64,000 bases of DNA from Tilletiaria anomala UBC 951 (lineage: Eukaryota > Basidiomycota > Exobasidiomycetes > Georgefischeriales > Tilletiariaceae). Shown here one piece after another: positions 34,209-46,389 of this stretch (its first letter is position 1; every line of letters starts with the position of its first letter). The notes beneath the pieces were generated by a model. The model ran no database searches and was not told the DNA's origin. It was given only the letters and a program-made list of their open reading frames with translations. A program made the translations under genes and the position numbers. The stretch spans positions 1 through 64,000 of the forward strand of contig NW_013546999.1 of assembly GCF_000711695.1 (NCBI RefSeq), written 5' to 3'.

Positions 34209-35416
34209 GCGCGTGAGATGTCCAGGTATGTACTGCAGACCACTCGATCAATGTGCAAGCCGGGAAGCGCGCAGAAGAGCCGAAGGGGACAGGTGATGAA
34301 AACGGATGGTGTCGCACACGAGAATCAAGGCAGCTCACCCTCTGCTCTTGGTCAGTTCCCCAAGGCCACTTTCAACTTTTGTTTACGTAATATACACTGC
34401 ATCGTATCAAAAAACGTCGGCGTAGTTTCCCAAGCAAAACAACCAGATTCTCAAGTGGCCGATCGACAACCTGCCTGACATTTGCTATATGATCATCTCT
34501 CACTCTCAGGCTTTCAACTCTTCACCTGTGTTTCAGCACACAATCCGTGATCCATCTTGAGTCAGTGCCTTATGCAAACCTTCCCTGTATGGACCGTTCC
34601 CCGGTCACTAAGTGTGTACGATGGCCCACAGTCTCGCTGCTATGTCAATTTATCACATGGAGACTGGTGCCCGAGCGCGGTTATATTGTACTGGTGGCTC
34701 TTCTATACGTTGAACAGCAATCGGTAGCGTGGCGAGGCACGTCTTGACAGTCTCGTAGGCGGCTTTCCAAAATGAAAGTGTCATGATTCACGCATGTTAT
34801 ATGTATTTTTGTAAGGTGGGGGTATTGGAATGTGCTACAAGGGCTTGTAACTACACGGAGTTGCGAACCCAAAGGGGCAGCGAATGGTGCGGCTACGAGC
34901 AAAGGATGGCAGAGCAAGCTATGATATATGATTTGGAAATACGTTAGGTCAACGAAGAAGCAAAGATTTAGATACAGTTGTCGCTCTTGCAGACTTCCCT
35001 TGGAGTCATTGATGTACGAAGGGTCGTTTTGGTCAAGGTAGTGGGCGAGTCGCCTCCGAGGTAATCGGAGAAAGTGCGCAAGTGAGCTAGCCCTTGACGT
35101 GTTGTTGCTCAGCCGAAAGGGGAAGACGAACCTCTCCTTCAGGTTAAAATTCTTGAATGACAAGTTCAATGGGTGGAAGTGACGTGAGTAAGCTTACTGC
35201 TCATTGGCTTGGATGGGATAACAAGGATTCATGCTACCTGATAGGTGATAGCGTGGTCGAAGCCAGCACCTTGTCGCAAGTGACTAAGCAGTTGTACACA
35301 GAAGTGACTAAACCGTAGATCAGTTAAGGCGAGTTGTCGCTCGCTGCAGTACCAACGATCTGACGCATGTAGAACCCTCGACCTGACAACATCCTTGTAG
35401 TTTGACCCCGTCCATT

Positions 35417-35960
35417 TTATTCGCCATCACGTTTGGGTGGGCTGGAAAGCTTGGGCTCCGTGGGAGTCTTCGGGCCCTTGCGGGATTTGAGGTAAGGCTT
35501 GTTACTACAATGGAAGAAGTGATCTGACGAGTGCCTCTTGCATGTGCCGTGGTCACTGTGACCCAGAGGGGGAAGATGAGGCAGTTAGACCAGCCGAGGG
35601 TACAGTCATTCTTGCCGTAGTTCTTGCTGGTATGAACAGGACTGCCACTCCAGCGGGGGCCACCACCGTGACAGTGCCCAAAATAGAGTATCTTGGACCC
35701 ACGACGAAGCTCAAAAGTCTCCTAGGGGGAAGTTAGACTTGCACCGAGCGAGCATGTGGTAAAGGCAAAGCGGCCAGAAACGACGGTGAACTTCACATTG
35801 ATAGAGACACGGAGAAGAAACGCAGTTGGTGCGAAATGAAGGATGCTGAGAAGATGAAGCTGGGCGCGAAGGCGGAGAGGAGATGGCTGAAAAGGAATCA
35901 GTGCTGAGCGGAGGACACTGGAGAGCCCCTCGTATGCTCCCAGTTTCTTTATAAGCAAGT
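35417..35960 (-). other. Possible small cysteine-rich secreted-protein locus, unresolved
   Basis: On the minus strand a TATAAA at about 35953-35948 is followed by a CT-rich leader and then, from about 35795, by a stretch that reads like a fungal signal peptide (KFTVVSGRFAFTTCSLGASL). Downstream, readings rich in Cys, Gly and His follow (FGHCHGGG, KNDCTLG, DHGTCKRHSSDHFFHC), ending near 35417 after a basic Pro/Lys-rich tail. I cannot assemble these into one clean reading frame. It may be a decayed effector-like gene or a chance arrangement. No function is claimed. Confidence 0.2.
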
Positions 35961-38900
35961 TAAACGGGTTGCTGCTGAGCTACTAAAAGTACTGCCCTAT
36001 TGTCAGGATGTGCTCACAGTGTGCCCCCTGTCAGGACAGTAAAGATCTGGAAATGCAGCCGAACGCTTGCACAGGTCAAATGTAAAATCCAGAAATCCAA
36101 GTCTCATGATCAAAGGGTCGATTTTCCCCCGCGGGATATCCATGTAGGCAGGTTCTGCTCTGACTACACGAAGGACTGGATTTTGGGGTGGAGATCCGCG
36201 ATCATTTCAGCCAAGAAGTTGCTTTATGCCATATACGTCCCGTCCCTGGTAGCTGCGGCCTGCGTTGAGATCATCAGGTGAGCCGAAATCGAAGTTTGAT
36301 GTAGAAGCTTTCACACTTGGATGCTTGTTGCATGTTGGGGTGCTTCGAAGCTTGCATTGAATTGCCAAGCAGCAACTCAGAAGCGAACAGGAAACCAGCG
36401 ATGGAAAGTGAAGAGACGATACAATGGAGGCATTGAGGAGATCTCGATTATTGTACTACTCTTGAAGGCTTGGCCTGTCTGTACCCTGCAATCTGCATGG
36501 ATGAGCACCGGGCGGAAGCGGATCTATGTGGGCTCGGGGGAATCGCTGAAGAGGCGCTACTTAGACCCACTAATGCGTCAAGAGGCTTCGAAAAGCTTCT
36601 TTCCACGAGAATTCTCTAGTTCCCAAGGGGGTCCAAAGTCCATATGACAAAGGCTGTCCATGGTCCATTGGGGGACCGATGGAATTTGCTATTTGTTACA
36701 ATCTAGCCACTGGTTACATACTGAATACTGGCCTCATAATAGCAATGACGGGTATTGATTGATGAAATAGCTTAGTAGTGGTTAGTGAATGGTAAAGAAC
36801 GTCGACCGACCGAATGTTCGCCGCTGAGGCGCTGACCGTAGGCGGTAGGTGATCTGGGGGTCTAGGGGCGACTTCGGCATCTTGCAGAGCTGGACCAGGC
36901 GGGACCGCTATAAACTTATGATCATACAAGCAACACCCCGTCGATCAGTCACACGTTCGACGCTGCAGAGTTAGCAGCAAGAAAAAGCAATCGTGTGTAT
37001 CATATACATGTGCTGTGGACTGGTGGGCCTCAAAAATCAAAAAAAGATGTGCCGAAAGGCGAAACTGATTAACGATCCGTTTCGACCGATGACACGGATC
37101 AGATGTGAAAGCGTTATATGTCTAATATTTTTGGACGCCTGCACGCTCTTAAAGGCACTAAACTTTATCTAGACCGATCTATGCTTGTAGGCTGTCCAGT
37201 GGCTGTTCCCATGGCTGCTCCTGACTGCTCTACGTAGTCAAAATAGTATGTAGGCAACGTTATTGATTATAAGTACCGCTGAGCAGCCCGGCGCGGATCT
37301 GGTGGATGAGTGGAGGTAGTTTTGGGGTCTGGTAGAATGTAGCGGACAGCAGTATACTGCAGTCTAGTATGTACACTTTCTGGGTTGCTCTGATAAAATG
37401 TGAATGCATCCTTAAAGTCCGTTGTTGGTTAGAAATGTTGCCTTCTGAGGATGGTCCTTGGGTGGCTGGACATGCCTGAAGATCGCATTCTTGAATCAAT
37501 CAATGCACTTCTAAGCTGAGGCATTTTGGAACTTAGGGGTGTTGCCATATTTATCATCTGACACCTCTGGCATTTCACCTGATGTCGTAATTTCGGCAGT
37601 TTGTTCTGTGACGTACATATATATACTTTTACACAACATGCAGCTGCAGGGAATGGAAGACTGTGCGTCTGGCGAGATGCAGACACCGGGCCGACGAGCG
37701 GGGACCACCTGGCAGCCAACAGCTCTGGACGGGCTACGGCGCTGCGCAACTTGGCACAGTTTGAATTTTCCAAGATATAGATATTCGAATGTCAATCACT
37801 TGTACATGACGCCTCACGACCCAATGTACCCAAGTTTTATTTATTATGTACATTCGTACATGTTGCAATTCAGGTAGCTCTTTCGGACAGGTTCGGATCA
37901 ATCATTCAAGTTCGACGGGGCGCAATAAAATATGTACTACCGTCGGTTTGGCGCAAGCCCTGTTCTGTCAGCTTGTGCAGCTTGTATTGTACAACCCTCC
38001 TTTATGTGCCTACGTGACTTGCGCTGCGCACACACATGTTTCAAGCTCCCACCGGTTGCATGCATGTCAATTAATCTTTCGATCACTATGGTTGATAGAC
38101 AAGTCACTGTTCGTTGCTGTTGGGCTTATCTATCTGGGATGGAAGTGGAGGAAGTGCAGCTCATCACGTCAAAGCAGCAAATAGTACATCAGGAACGCTA
38201 AGTGGACCTGCAGCCTGGAAGTGAAAAGTGTTTATGTGAAGTGTGTATATCGAAGTTATGAAAGTGCAGGGCCTTTCGGCTATTGATGCTCGCTGAGACA
38301 GGCCGATAAGTACTTCGCACTAGATGTGCAGCGGTGGAGAGCCTCTCCAGCGAAAGCGAAAAGAAAGTTTAACGGACGGTCGACCGGCGAAAAGCGACGC
38401 CAACGAAGTCCGTGGTTGCTATCTTCCTTTATTTCCTCTTCTTTTCGTCCATGACTCTATATTTTGGGAATATCTCGGGAGTGTCTCAACCTGCATCAAC
38501 ACTTGTACATACATGACATACAAGAGTCACCACGGGCAAGCGCTCCAGTCTTCGTCCAGATCCTAGTCAGGTCCCGTTTGCCCATCAATATTCAACCTTG
38601 TCATTTGCACATTATGTTAGATTGTCACATGGCCAATATATATGCGGCAATGACGTGACGTGCCCCCACTATGCAATATGGATGCAGTCATGCACCCCAG
38701 ATTGACCAAGTCACTAGGAGTTACGTTTTGATTTCAACAGCACTCATGTTACCGAACCGCGGGCTTCGAGCTTTGTCCACTTGAGATCAAGCACGCCGGC
38801 TTACGTAGAACGTGTAATGTGCTTTTCAAGCTTTCAACCTTCAATTATTTGCTACATGAAGAGTGGCTAGATGAATGAAAGTGGTTCACCATGGGGCTGT

Positions 38901-39225
38901 CGTGGGCTGCGAGCGTCGAGACGCGCGCATATCAGACGCATCTTTTGTTAAAGTATCTGGTGCTCTCGTTTGCAGCGTCTCTGATTTGATATCGTAACCC
39001 CCAGATGTTAACATGGGATCTTGTGTCACGAAAAAACGTCGGCCAAATCTTCCACCTACTTCCATTGATCTCGTCCATCATGCTGCTCGAACATCCCCTT
39101 CACTGGCAGCCTGAACGAGCTGACATATTAGAGCTCAGGTTCCGATATTTGAACGCCTTCAACATCCGCCGGCCTCTTCGCTAGAAATAACTTACCAAGG
39201 GGATTCCTAAAGGAAAGAATGAAGT

Positions 39226-40800
39226 TTGGAAAGCATGAAAAGAGAGCCATCTGACGGGTTATCCAAGATTCCATCCGCCCACCAATCAACTTCTCGATTT
39301 ACCCAGTACCAAGCTTCAAACCTCGTCGCCTCTTCCTTAGTATATAACTTCTACCATCCATCATATGGGTCATCACTGTTGCCATTGTTGCCACTTTCAC
39401 GGCAGTCGCCGCCGCTACCCCCTTGCTGAACCCTTTCGATAACTCTGGAAACTAGTTCAGCCAGTGTGCGTCTCATGTCCAGGAGCCTATCGCTCCGTGA
39501 CCCCACGGCTCCGTAACTGCCTGGTGCGGCACAAAGATCCCCAGGTTGCCCTCCTTTGGCTCTGGTAACAAGGTGTCCTGCCAGTGAGCATGCGCCAATT
39601 TCATTCCCTTCTTCCAGGCTGGATGAGCATCGCTTCGTACGGCGGCTTGTCTTTCTCTGGATCGTCTTCTGACTTCTTTCTCGTAACTCTGCTCTTCAAC
39701 AACCACCCATGCTCCATAACCCTTACAAAACCCACTTGGCAACGTGCAACACTTCCAACCCCCCTTGCATGGATCAATACCAGTAGACATAGACCAACTA
39801 CGTGACTACACTTACCTCGGGCGTCTACGCCGGAAAGATCGTATGAGATTAAGAATCCGACTCCTTTTACCTGATCTACGTTGTGAGTTCAAATGCTCAA
39901 GTTCGCATAACAGACAGTTCGTTTCACTGACATGGACCTTGTCACTTTCAGCTTGTCACCCACCTTAACGATTTCCTTGCTTCGTGAGACAAGGTTTCCG
40001 GCTGCATCTTCGTCACTCTCTACCAGGTATGCATAGACAACATAGGATCCTAATTGAGAACAGGCAATAGGCATACTCACGCTCCTTTGGCAGTATTTGA
40101 TTCCTCATCATTTCGGCGCTTTGCCCTGACGGACAGACTCCGTCTGGGCTTCCCCCTTTGACTCAGCAGTACTAAGTCAAGGGCCAGCTCAGGTGGGTTC
40201 TTTTCTCCAAGTGCCTTGATAACCCGGCCTTCACCAAGGTCGGCGGCCAGGATGGGCCTAACTACATCACTGACTCTCAGGGCTACTGCAAGTCTGCTTC
40301 CTGCTCGAAGGAGAGCCCTCATTCTAGGGCCGTGGTAACTCGGCCCTCCCAGATTCTGGCGTCCCTCACATGGCCCCCGAATTCGCACGCTCGTTCAAAT
40401 GTTCTGACGCTCACTTAGAACTCCTCAAGCGCGCACAAGTGCATACTCTCACTGGTTTGGGGAAAATCGTGTCTGGTATCCGCATGTGTTTCCAGATTTC
40501 GGATTCTTTTTTTTGTAATTTGCATGTTTGATATTTATCCCGTTCCCTGCCTCGCGCATCCTGTTCTTCTTCGCGTCAGCTAGTCTGCTGGGTGCAACAT
40601 TTCCGTCAGCAATGTAAGGTACGAAAGCAACAAGAACACTCTCGCCGCGCCGATCGAAGGAGAGCAAGCGAACCGAATTGGGTGGCGTCAAGTTGACAAA
40701 GCCTGACACTACTGATTCCCTGAAAGTTCTGTCGACCTGGGGTTTGATGCGCTCAGAACCATAGAGTGAGGCTTGGTGAGGCTGTATTCATCCTTTTGTA
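39226..40800 (-). other. Unresolved coding-like cluster on minus strand
   Basis: Several minus-strand open stretches have protein-like composition: one at about 40788-40540 (including NLTPPNSVRLLSFDRRGESV and VPYIADGNVAPSRLADAKKN), one at 40388-40077 (including RVSDVVRPILAADLGEGRV), one at 40080-39889 (VVYAYLVESDEDAAGNLV), one at 39790-39473, and one at 39460-39230 (EEATRFEAWYWVNREVDWWA). GT-AG-like sites occur between them but do not join the frames consistently. I do not recognise the family. It could be a multi-exon gene that I cannot resolve, or remains of a gene or element. It lies directly downstream of RIT1. Confidence 0.25.
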
Positions 40801-40953
40801 TTTATCATTCATCCATCATCCTTACACGATGCCTGCCAACGAACGCTGAATACGGAGGGCGGATGAGCGTTGAATCCCACAAGAAATCGTTACATCCTAG
40901 AGCGTGTTTGCATGAGACAATATTGTATTGATTCCTGGTACTCCAATCCCGCT

Positions 40954-42940
40954 TCAAGGTCCGATGGCATTTGGGGTGAGCAGGACATCATTCACCCGAT
41001 TCAGCCAAGCCCTGGACGGGCCTGCGCTGCTCACGACAACATTTGCATCCGAAATGAGCCACTGGCATCGCTTGCGCACGGCGTCTTTGGTGAGCGTGCG
41101 AATGTGTGCCGCAATTTGAGCTTGTACTAGCTGTGGTAATCGCTCGTCAGGCTGTTTATGATCGGATGTGGGTGAGGATGCAACCCAACGCCTGTTCTCG
41201 TCGTACAGGACAGAAAGCAGTAACACTGCTATTGAGCCGGAAAGATCCTTGCCACTTGCGTCGCTGATGACAATGTCACCCGTAGTTACCGCTGGGCGTT
41301 GTGCAACGCTCGCGTTTACGGTGTTCTGTCAATTAAACCAGGACGAGCATGGCTGTGAGACAAGTCCTCTTGGGGGCAGCTGGGAATACGCCGGTGTTCG
41401 GAACTTACCAAGACAGAGTGGAGTGCACGGTTGAAGAGAGGCAGGCTCTTTTTCCCGGCAGGCAATCCAAGTCTTAGCACAGTATCCACATCGCCCAGCT
41501 TCCTCTCTTGTTGATCGCTCCCAGCTTCGCCCTCATCCGCCCCTCGCAAATCGCATTGAATCAACATCCTTTTCCCCGCCGTCCGCTCCTTTGCAGCAAT
41601 ATCTGGCGCGCATCGTTTAATGACTATGCAGGTCCCCTGTATCCGTGCGACATCTTCATCGCACTGCAGCTGCTGCTCATGTTTGCGTGCGGCAGTTGGT
41701 GCAAACCATGCGCGCCCCCCCGCATTGCCTGAAGTCTGTTCGCGCTGAACGATTTCGTCGACGAGCAGTTCGATATGGCCACGCTCCGCTTCTAGTAGCG
41801 CAGCATGGTTGCGCTCATCCCACCAGGCGGTCGGTGTGAGGCCACGCGCCCAATTCTCGTGATCGTCTCCTGCCCCTTGCATGTACACGAACATTGGGGA
41901 CGAGGGCGAGCCGTGCGCGTACGCCATACCGCCTTGTGTGAGGCGCGAGACGGAGAGGCACACTACAGGATGGTAAGGGATACTTTTGTAATCCAGGTCG
42001 GGAGTCGTGGCGCGTTGCGGTGTGATGAAGATCGGCTTGAGCGGTTTGTCCAGTCTTGGTATGTCAAGATCAGAGTCAAGCAACGCCGCAGCCCAGCCTT
42101 CGATTCGGCTGGCGATCTGGTCGTGTTCACTCCGTGAGACAACATCCGAAGGAGTGGACAGATCCGCATGTTCATCCCAAGGAGACCCGTGAGTTGATGA
42201 TACCTCAGATGAAAATGAGCCGCCCCACCTCAGGCGCGAAGCCATGTTCAGCACCGCACACCAAACGGGTATCGTTTTGGAAAGTGCGTCGGGTGTCGAT
42301 TTACCACGGCGAGTAGAGTCAACGATGATGAACCCATCGTGGTGGGCTGCCAGGAGATCTATGATGTGCAGATTGCTACGCTTGAGCGAAAATGACCATT
42401 GCGAAGCGTGTCCGTCGGTCGACTTGAAGTACGAGCAGCCGGACGTCAAATCGGGAGGGGTGTACCAAGCACCGCATCGAAGATTCGCTACATTTTTGTA
42501 AAAAATATTCAGCACGGGATTTTGATAGCAGCATTGCGAGAATGTATGCAAAAGGCTGCTCACCTATGAGTGCCAGACGAGGATACTTCTTAGCGATCTG
42601 GCGCACGAAGAGGGAGTCCTGCCAAAAAGAAATGCACTCTCTTGGTCAGGCCAGCTCTTGCTTCGAGAATGAAGACCTGCGCAGACCTTGGACGCACTTG
42701 GTGAATGCTGTGAAGCCTATTTCGCTGATCACGGCTGATCTTGCGGATCTCCTGTGCTGCTAACCTGTCCAGCTTTTTGCGATCAAACGCTGCGCCAAGT
42801 TGCAAGTCATTCAGCTCATCTTCTAGAGGCATGTTGCTGGCAAAAGGCACCGAACATTCGCCCATTTCATGTTCGCCCCCTCGACTCTTCGGGTCTGTGT
42901 GATGCTGAGCACGCTTTCGTGCGCCTTCAACATCATTCAT
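40954..42940 (-). CDS. RIT1: Initiator tRNA phosphoribosyltransferase RIT1
   Basis: Four exons (42940-42698, 42618-42564, 42487-41409, 41325-40954) encode 582 residues; the introns are 79, 76 and 83 nt. All junctions keep frame and restore family segments: NRLHSIHQDSLFVRQIAKKYP, then ALIANLRCGAWYTPP. The enzyme adds a 2'-O-ribosyl phosphate to A64 of the initiator methionine tRNA, which keeps it out of elongation in fungi and plants. Key motifs are YFKSTDGH, the nucleotide-site-like IIVDSTRRGKSTPDALSKTIP and WCAVLN. The C-terminal part (after about 460) matches the dual-specificity-phosphatase-like half of the family (ISDASGKDLSGSIAVLLLSVLYD), with the usual active-site Cys not evident. A 55-nt second exon makes the gene easy to miss in automatic prediction. 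The start is the first ATG of the frame. Confidence 0.93.
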
Positions 42941-43357
42941 GGTATCAGATAGCCGTCGTGGTCGAGCATTCGAACCTTTCCATGAGAGCCGATGCCCGAT
43001 GTTTTTAAATGGATTAAGTGGTGTTGCACACACTCATTCGGTGCAACTCGCTGGTGCCTGTGCTGTGCTTTGGCCTGTGTGACTGACAGTAACGTGACTG
43101 CCCTCCGATCGGACTTCCGCGCACCAGCGCATCCTCAGTCCTCCCTGAGCCAACACCATCGCCATTCGCTTTCACTGTATGCAGCACGCTCCGCATGTAC
43201 GCAGGCCGTCAGAGTCTCTCGAGTTTTGGTTCTCTACTCTTAATACCCAATCTTGCTCTGCGCTTGCACTCACGGCTCGGGTCTGAGAGCGCTGTGTAAT
43301 CGTACATTCCCCGCTTCCAACCCTCAATCTCTCCGATTGATTAGCGAAATAAGCAGC
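42941..43357. other. Divergent promoter RIT1 / FMP32-like
   Basis: 417 bp separate two divergent start codons. I see no TATA box and no other feature that I can support. Confidence 0.5.
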
Positions 43358-44397
43358 ATGTTGCATCTCTCCCCGATCGCGGGTTTACCCTTGATGCGAA
43401 TAGCGCGTCCAAGCATCGCTCCGTCCGGTGAGTGTTCGTCCTTTTCACTTTCTAGGGAACCATTCCAATGGTTCCTGGGGCCTGAGGTTATGACGGGCAC
43501 TTGCAGCTCACCGCATCCCCCCCGCAGCATCTACTCTCCTCTCCCGCCGCCGATTACACGCAACTGAATCGCAACGAGCCTCCGCACCGCATTTCGACAC
43601 TTTCAATCTAGTTGCGCGGCTCGAAGCGTCGGGCATGCCAAAGCAACAAGCGGATGTGCTAGCAGCCTCTCTGACCGACGTCATCAATGAGAGCATTGAT
43701 AATCTTGCGAAAGGCTTGGTTAGCAGAGAAGAGGGTGAGAAATGGCGATATACGCAAAAAGTGAGTTTTGTAATCGGCCATATCTTTGGAAAGGTTGTTT
43801 CTGCTCCGCACTCCATGCTTTCATTTGCTCATACAACCTGAGCCTGCTTTACATTCCACTGCTCCCTTCGCTCGCAGGTCGATTTTGCGCGGTTAAAATC
43901 CGAGATGCAGCTGCTCGAGCACAACGACTTTGCATTGATGAAGACCGAGAATGAGCGGCTCATGGCCGATATCGAGCGTCTGAAGCAGCGCTTGCGCGAG
44001 GAGATCACACGCACGACTGCTGGTGTACGGCTTGACTTGAACTTGGAGAAAGGTGTGTTCGTGCATGCAGGCGAAAAGCAGCGCATCGGAATCTCACGAC
44101 GGACTTTAATCTTAATTTCAGGGCGCATCCGAGACGAGTCCTCCGTTCATGCACTTAAAATAAAGGAAGTTGACACGCGCATTGAGTCCGAAATCGCTGG
44201 TCTACGCACAAGCATTCAGAGTGCCAAGTTTAACGTCCTACAGGTAGGTATCGATACCCTCAATGAAGCGTGGTCACCTTTTTCCGAAAGTGCGCACCTG
44301 CTGATCCAATGACGCGAATTTTCTGCCCCAGTACCTTGTCGGTGTGGCTACGGGTAGTGCTGCACTACTCCTTGCGTATTTGAGGATGTTCCGGTAG
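43358..44397 (+). CDS. FMP32: Mitochondrial coiled-coil protein, DUF1640/FMP32 (CCDC90/MCUR1 family)
   Basis: Five exons (43358-43427, 43507-43760, 43878-44052, 44122-44243, 44332-44397) encode 228 residues; the introns are 79, 117, 69 and 88 nt and every junction keeps frame. The first 60 residues are Arg/Ser-rich with no acidic residues until the mature part, a typical mitochondrial presequence. The DUF1640 domain starts at FDTFNLVARLEASGMPKQQA. It continues as a long coiled coil (LKSEMQLLEHNDFALMKTEN, then the IERLKQRLREEI stretch) and the conserved NLEKGRIRDE. It ends in one transmembrane helix (YLVGVATGSAALLLAYLRMF). Family members are inner-membrane proteins; the yeast and animal relatives are linked to cytochrome oxidase assembly, proline metabolism and calcium-uniporter scaffolding. 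The exact role here is not shown by sequence. Confidence 0.93.
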
Positions 44398-44532
44398 ACC
44401 ATCTTTTCTTCGGTTCGAATGATAGAAGGACTCGAGGCAGTTCCGATGATACGCTACATTGTTGTACTGTAAACGTCCTCCCACCCTCCTTTGCATTGTC
44501 CGCTTCACCAAACCCTTGTAGTGCGACCATTC

Positions 44533-46389
44533 TCACCCTTGACCGTAGAAGTAGTCCATGATACCTTTGGCACGGATGAATGCGATGTTCATCACCGGGT
44601 GTGTGGGTGTGAGAAAATTCTGCTCTCCACCGACGGCATAACGTTGCGCAAAATCTTCACGCCACGCAAGCGTCGCTGCATAACAGTGCGATCGCCAGGC
44701 GTCTGCGTCTGCTTCAGCCTTTGCACCGGCGCTTGAAGTGGAGCCCGGCGCTTCTTCGGGCGAGGCGCGTTTCCACACCTTTTGGAATGCTGCAAAACTT
44801 TGTTCACATGGCAGCAGTCGATGTTGAGCAAGGGAGAGGCCGGAGAGGTTGTAGCACGTGTGGTACGCATCGGGCCTTTTGCCGGGCTTGTCTCTCAAGC
44901 CGCCAGTCTCGACTTGAGCGACGAAGAGGATATACTCTTGCAAGGAAACACGATCGTAGAGATACGCATCGGGAGGTGTAGATGGAGGCGAGGGTGCGGC
45001 TTCGTCCTCGGTGCTCCAGGCATCGGAAGAATCATGGTCGCACGAGCTTGGAACACCTTCACTGCTAGCATCTTCGCTTGCTGCCTTCGCCTTTGGTGCC
45101 GAATTTGCCGTATTCCCTGTAGGGGCGCCAGCAGCAAGGGGTGTCGACACAGGTGCGGGCGGATACCGCTTCCCCTCAACGATCAAGGCTGCCTCCAGCA
45201 CACCAAACATGCCTCCCCCGCCGAACCAGCCGTAGCAGCCGTCAACAAGCTTGTTTGTCCTCCCTCGGAAGGCACCGCCTTCGATCGCTAGACCCTGCTG
45301 CGATACGGCCCAGCGCAGGCAAGCGTCGAGATCGAGTTGCCGCCGTGAACGTGTGACACGAGATGGGCGTGGCAGACCCGCTCTCAGACGCCGAAGCATG
45401 AGATGGGATGCGAGCGCGCAGTGCGCGTATCCGCCGTGCGCTTCACCCATCGCAGGCACCAGCCATTGTCCATCCGCTTGGCGCAGCGAAGCAGCTTCTT
45501 TTGCACCGTCGAGCCATGCACCTGCAGCCAGCCCTCCTTCGTATGTCTGGCACGACGCGATGAATTCGTCCATGCCTTCGATGAGCTCTGGAGTGCAAAT
45601 GCCCAACAGAAGGGAGATGCAGAGGACGCAGTAGGATGCCCGAACATCGACTTCGCCGCCGTGATGTACGACAAAGGATCCATCTGGTTGCTTCAAAGAG
45701 AGCAGCCATGTATACATCTTGAGTCTGTGCTCATCAGATGAAAGGCATTGTGTCAGCAGTATCGACACCTCTGCCGAACGAATTTAAGCGTACCTGTTGA
45801 TTTCATCCCAGCCTGCCCCAGGCTCGGATGTCATTTCCTTGCCTGCTTGGGCACTGGCCGTCTTGGAAGTGAGTCCTGGTTTTCCCGCAATGGATAATGC
45901 ACACACAGCGGCATATGACGCCATCAAATGCGCCACTTGCCCGACTCCGCCTCCAAACCCGCCGGTCTCGGCGTTCTGGAAGGAGAGTAAAGTCTCGACT
46001 GCTCGTCGCCGGTCTGATTCGTCTGCATTGTCCTGGCTGAAAACATTTCCAGGGTGATCTCGAAGGGATGGGTCTGCGCGTGGATCTTGAGTGCCGGCAG
46101 CACCCCATGGTGACCCGAGCAGGTCATGCCCATGGAGGACCCAATAAAGTAGCCAGCTTCTGTTCGAATCGAAAGCGACGTAGGTCCCAGGTAATGTATT
46201 AAGATTCTTGCGGAGGAAAGCCAGATGCGCTTTTCTGTTGAGTTTGGGCTGCGATGATGACGAAAGGCGATGAGGCGGCAACAAACTGCATATAGATGCC
46301 TCAACTTCCACTTGCTCTTCAGATGTTGGAGACGAGTAGCTGTCCAACGGTGTAGAACACAGCGGTTGACGAAGTTCAGACTTTGGCAT
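44533..46389 (-). CDS. RAM1: Protein farnesyltransferase beta subunit RAM1
   Basis: Exons 46389-45794 and 45724-44533 are joined over a 69-nt intron (DEINRLKMYTWLLSLKQPDGSF), giving 595 residues. With the RAM2 alpha subunit it attaches farnesyl groups to CaaX cysteines of Ras, Rho and mating pheromones. The alpha-alpha barrel repeats are visible (LSFQNAETGGFGGG, YEGGLAAG, EGGAFRGR). The zinc ligands are Asp360 and Cys362 in KLVDGCYGW and His487 in DAYHTCYNLSGL. Between residues about 387 and 452 there is a disordered Ala/Ser/Pro/Asp-rich insertion that is absent from compact orthologues. The zinc residues specify prenyltransferase beta; the call of farnesyl over geranylgeranyl type rests on overall similarity. 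The 3' end is 135 bp from the convergent FMP32-like gene. Confidence 0.94.

Larger units (their letters stand above)
34209..40953. other. Gene-poor, AT-richer island
   Basis: This 6.7 kb is the longest stretch without a recognised gene, in a window where the other gaps beyond 5 kb are at most 2.5 kb. It looks clearly richer in A and T, especially at 36.9-38.9 kb, where TACATA/GTACAT motifs recur (near 37612, 37802, 37847, 38505). Many short open frames occur on both strands, but none gives a clean spliced gene. I see no long terminal repeats, terminal inverted repeats, tandem satellite or transposase motif. Two sub-regions with coding-like character are listed separately. The region could be a decayed gene or element cluster, or a structural chromosome region. 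Confidence 0.5.

Noticed and set aside
34681-35169. 162-codon minus-strand ORF in the gene-poor island
   Set aside because: No recognisable domain, starts and ends in AT-rich sequence, no splice or promoter support.
36000-36647. Two plus-strand open frames considered as transposase remnants
   Set aside because: No catalytic motif, terminal inverted repeats or target-site duplication visible.
42600-42697. An apparent 19-nt ultra-short intron in RIT1 (GTGCATTT...GGCAG)
   Set aside because: A normal 79-nt GT-AG intron (42697-42619) with a CTGAC branch site explains the same junction and restores the family sequence better.
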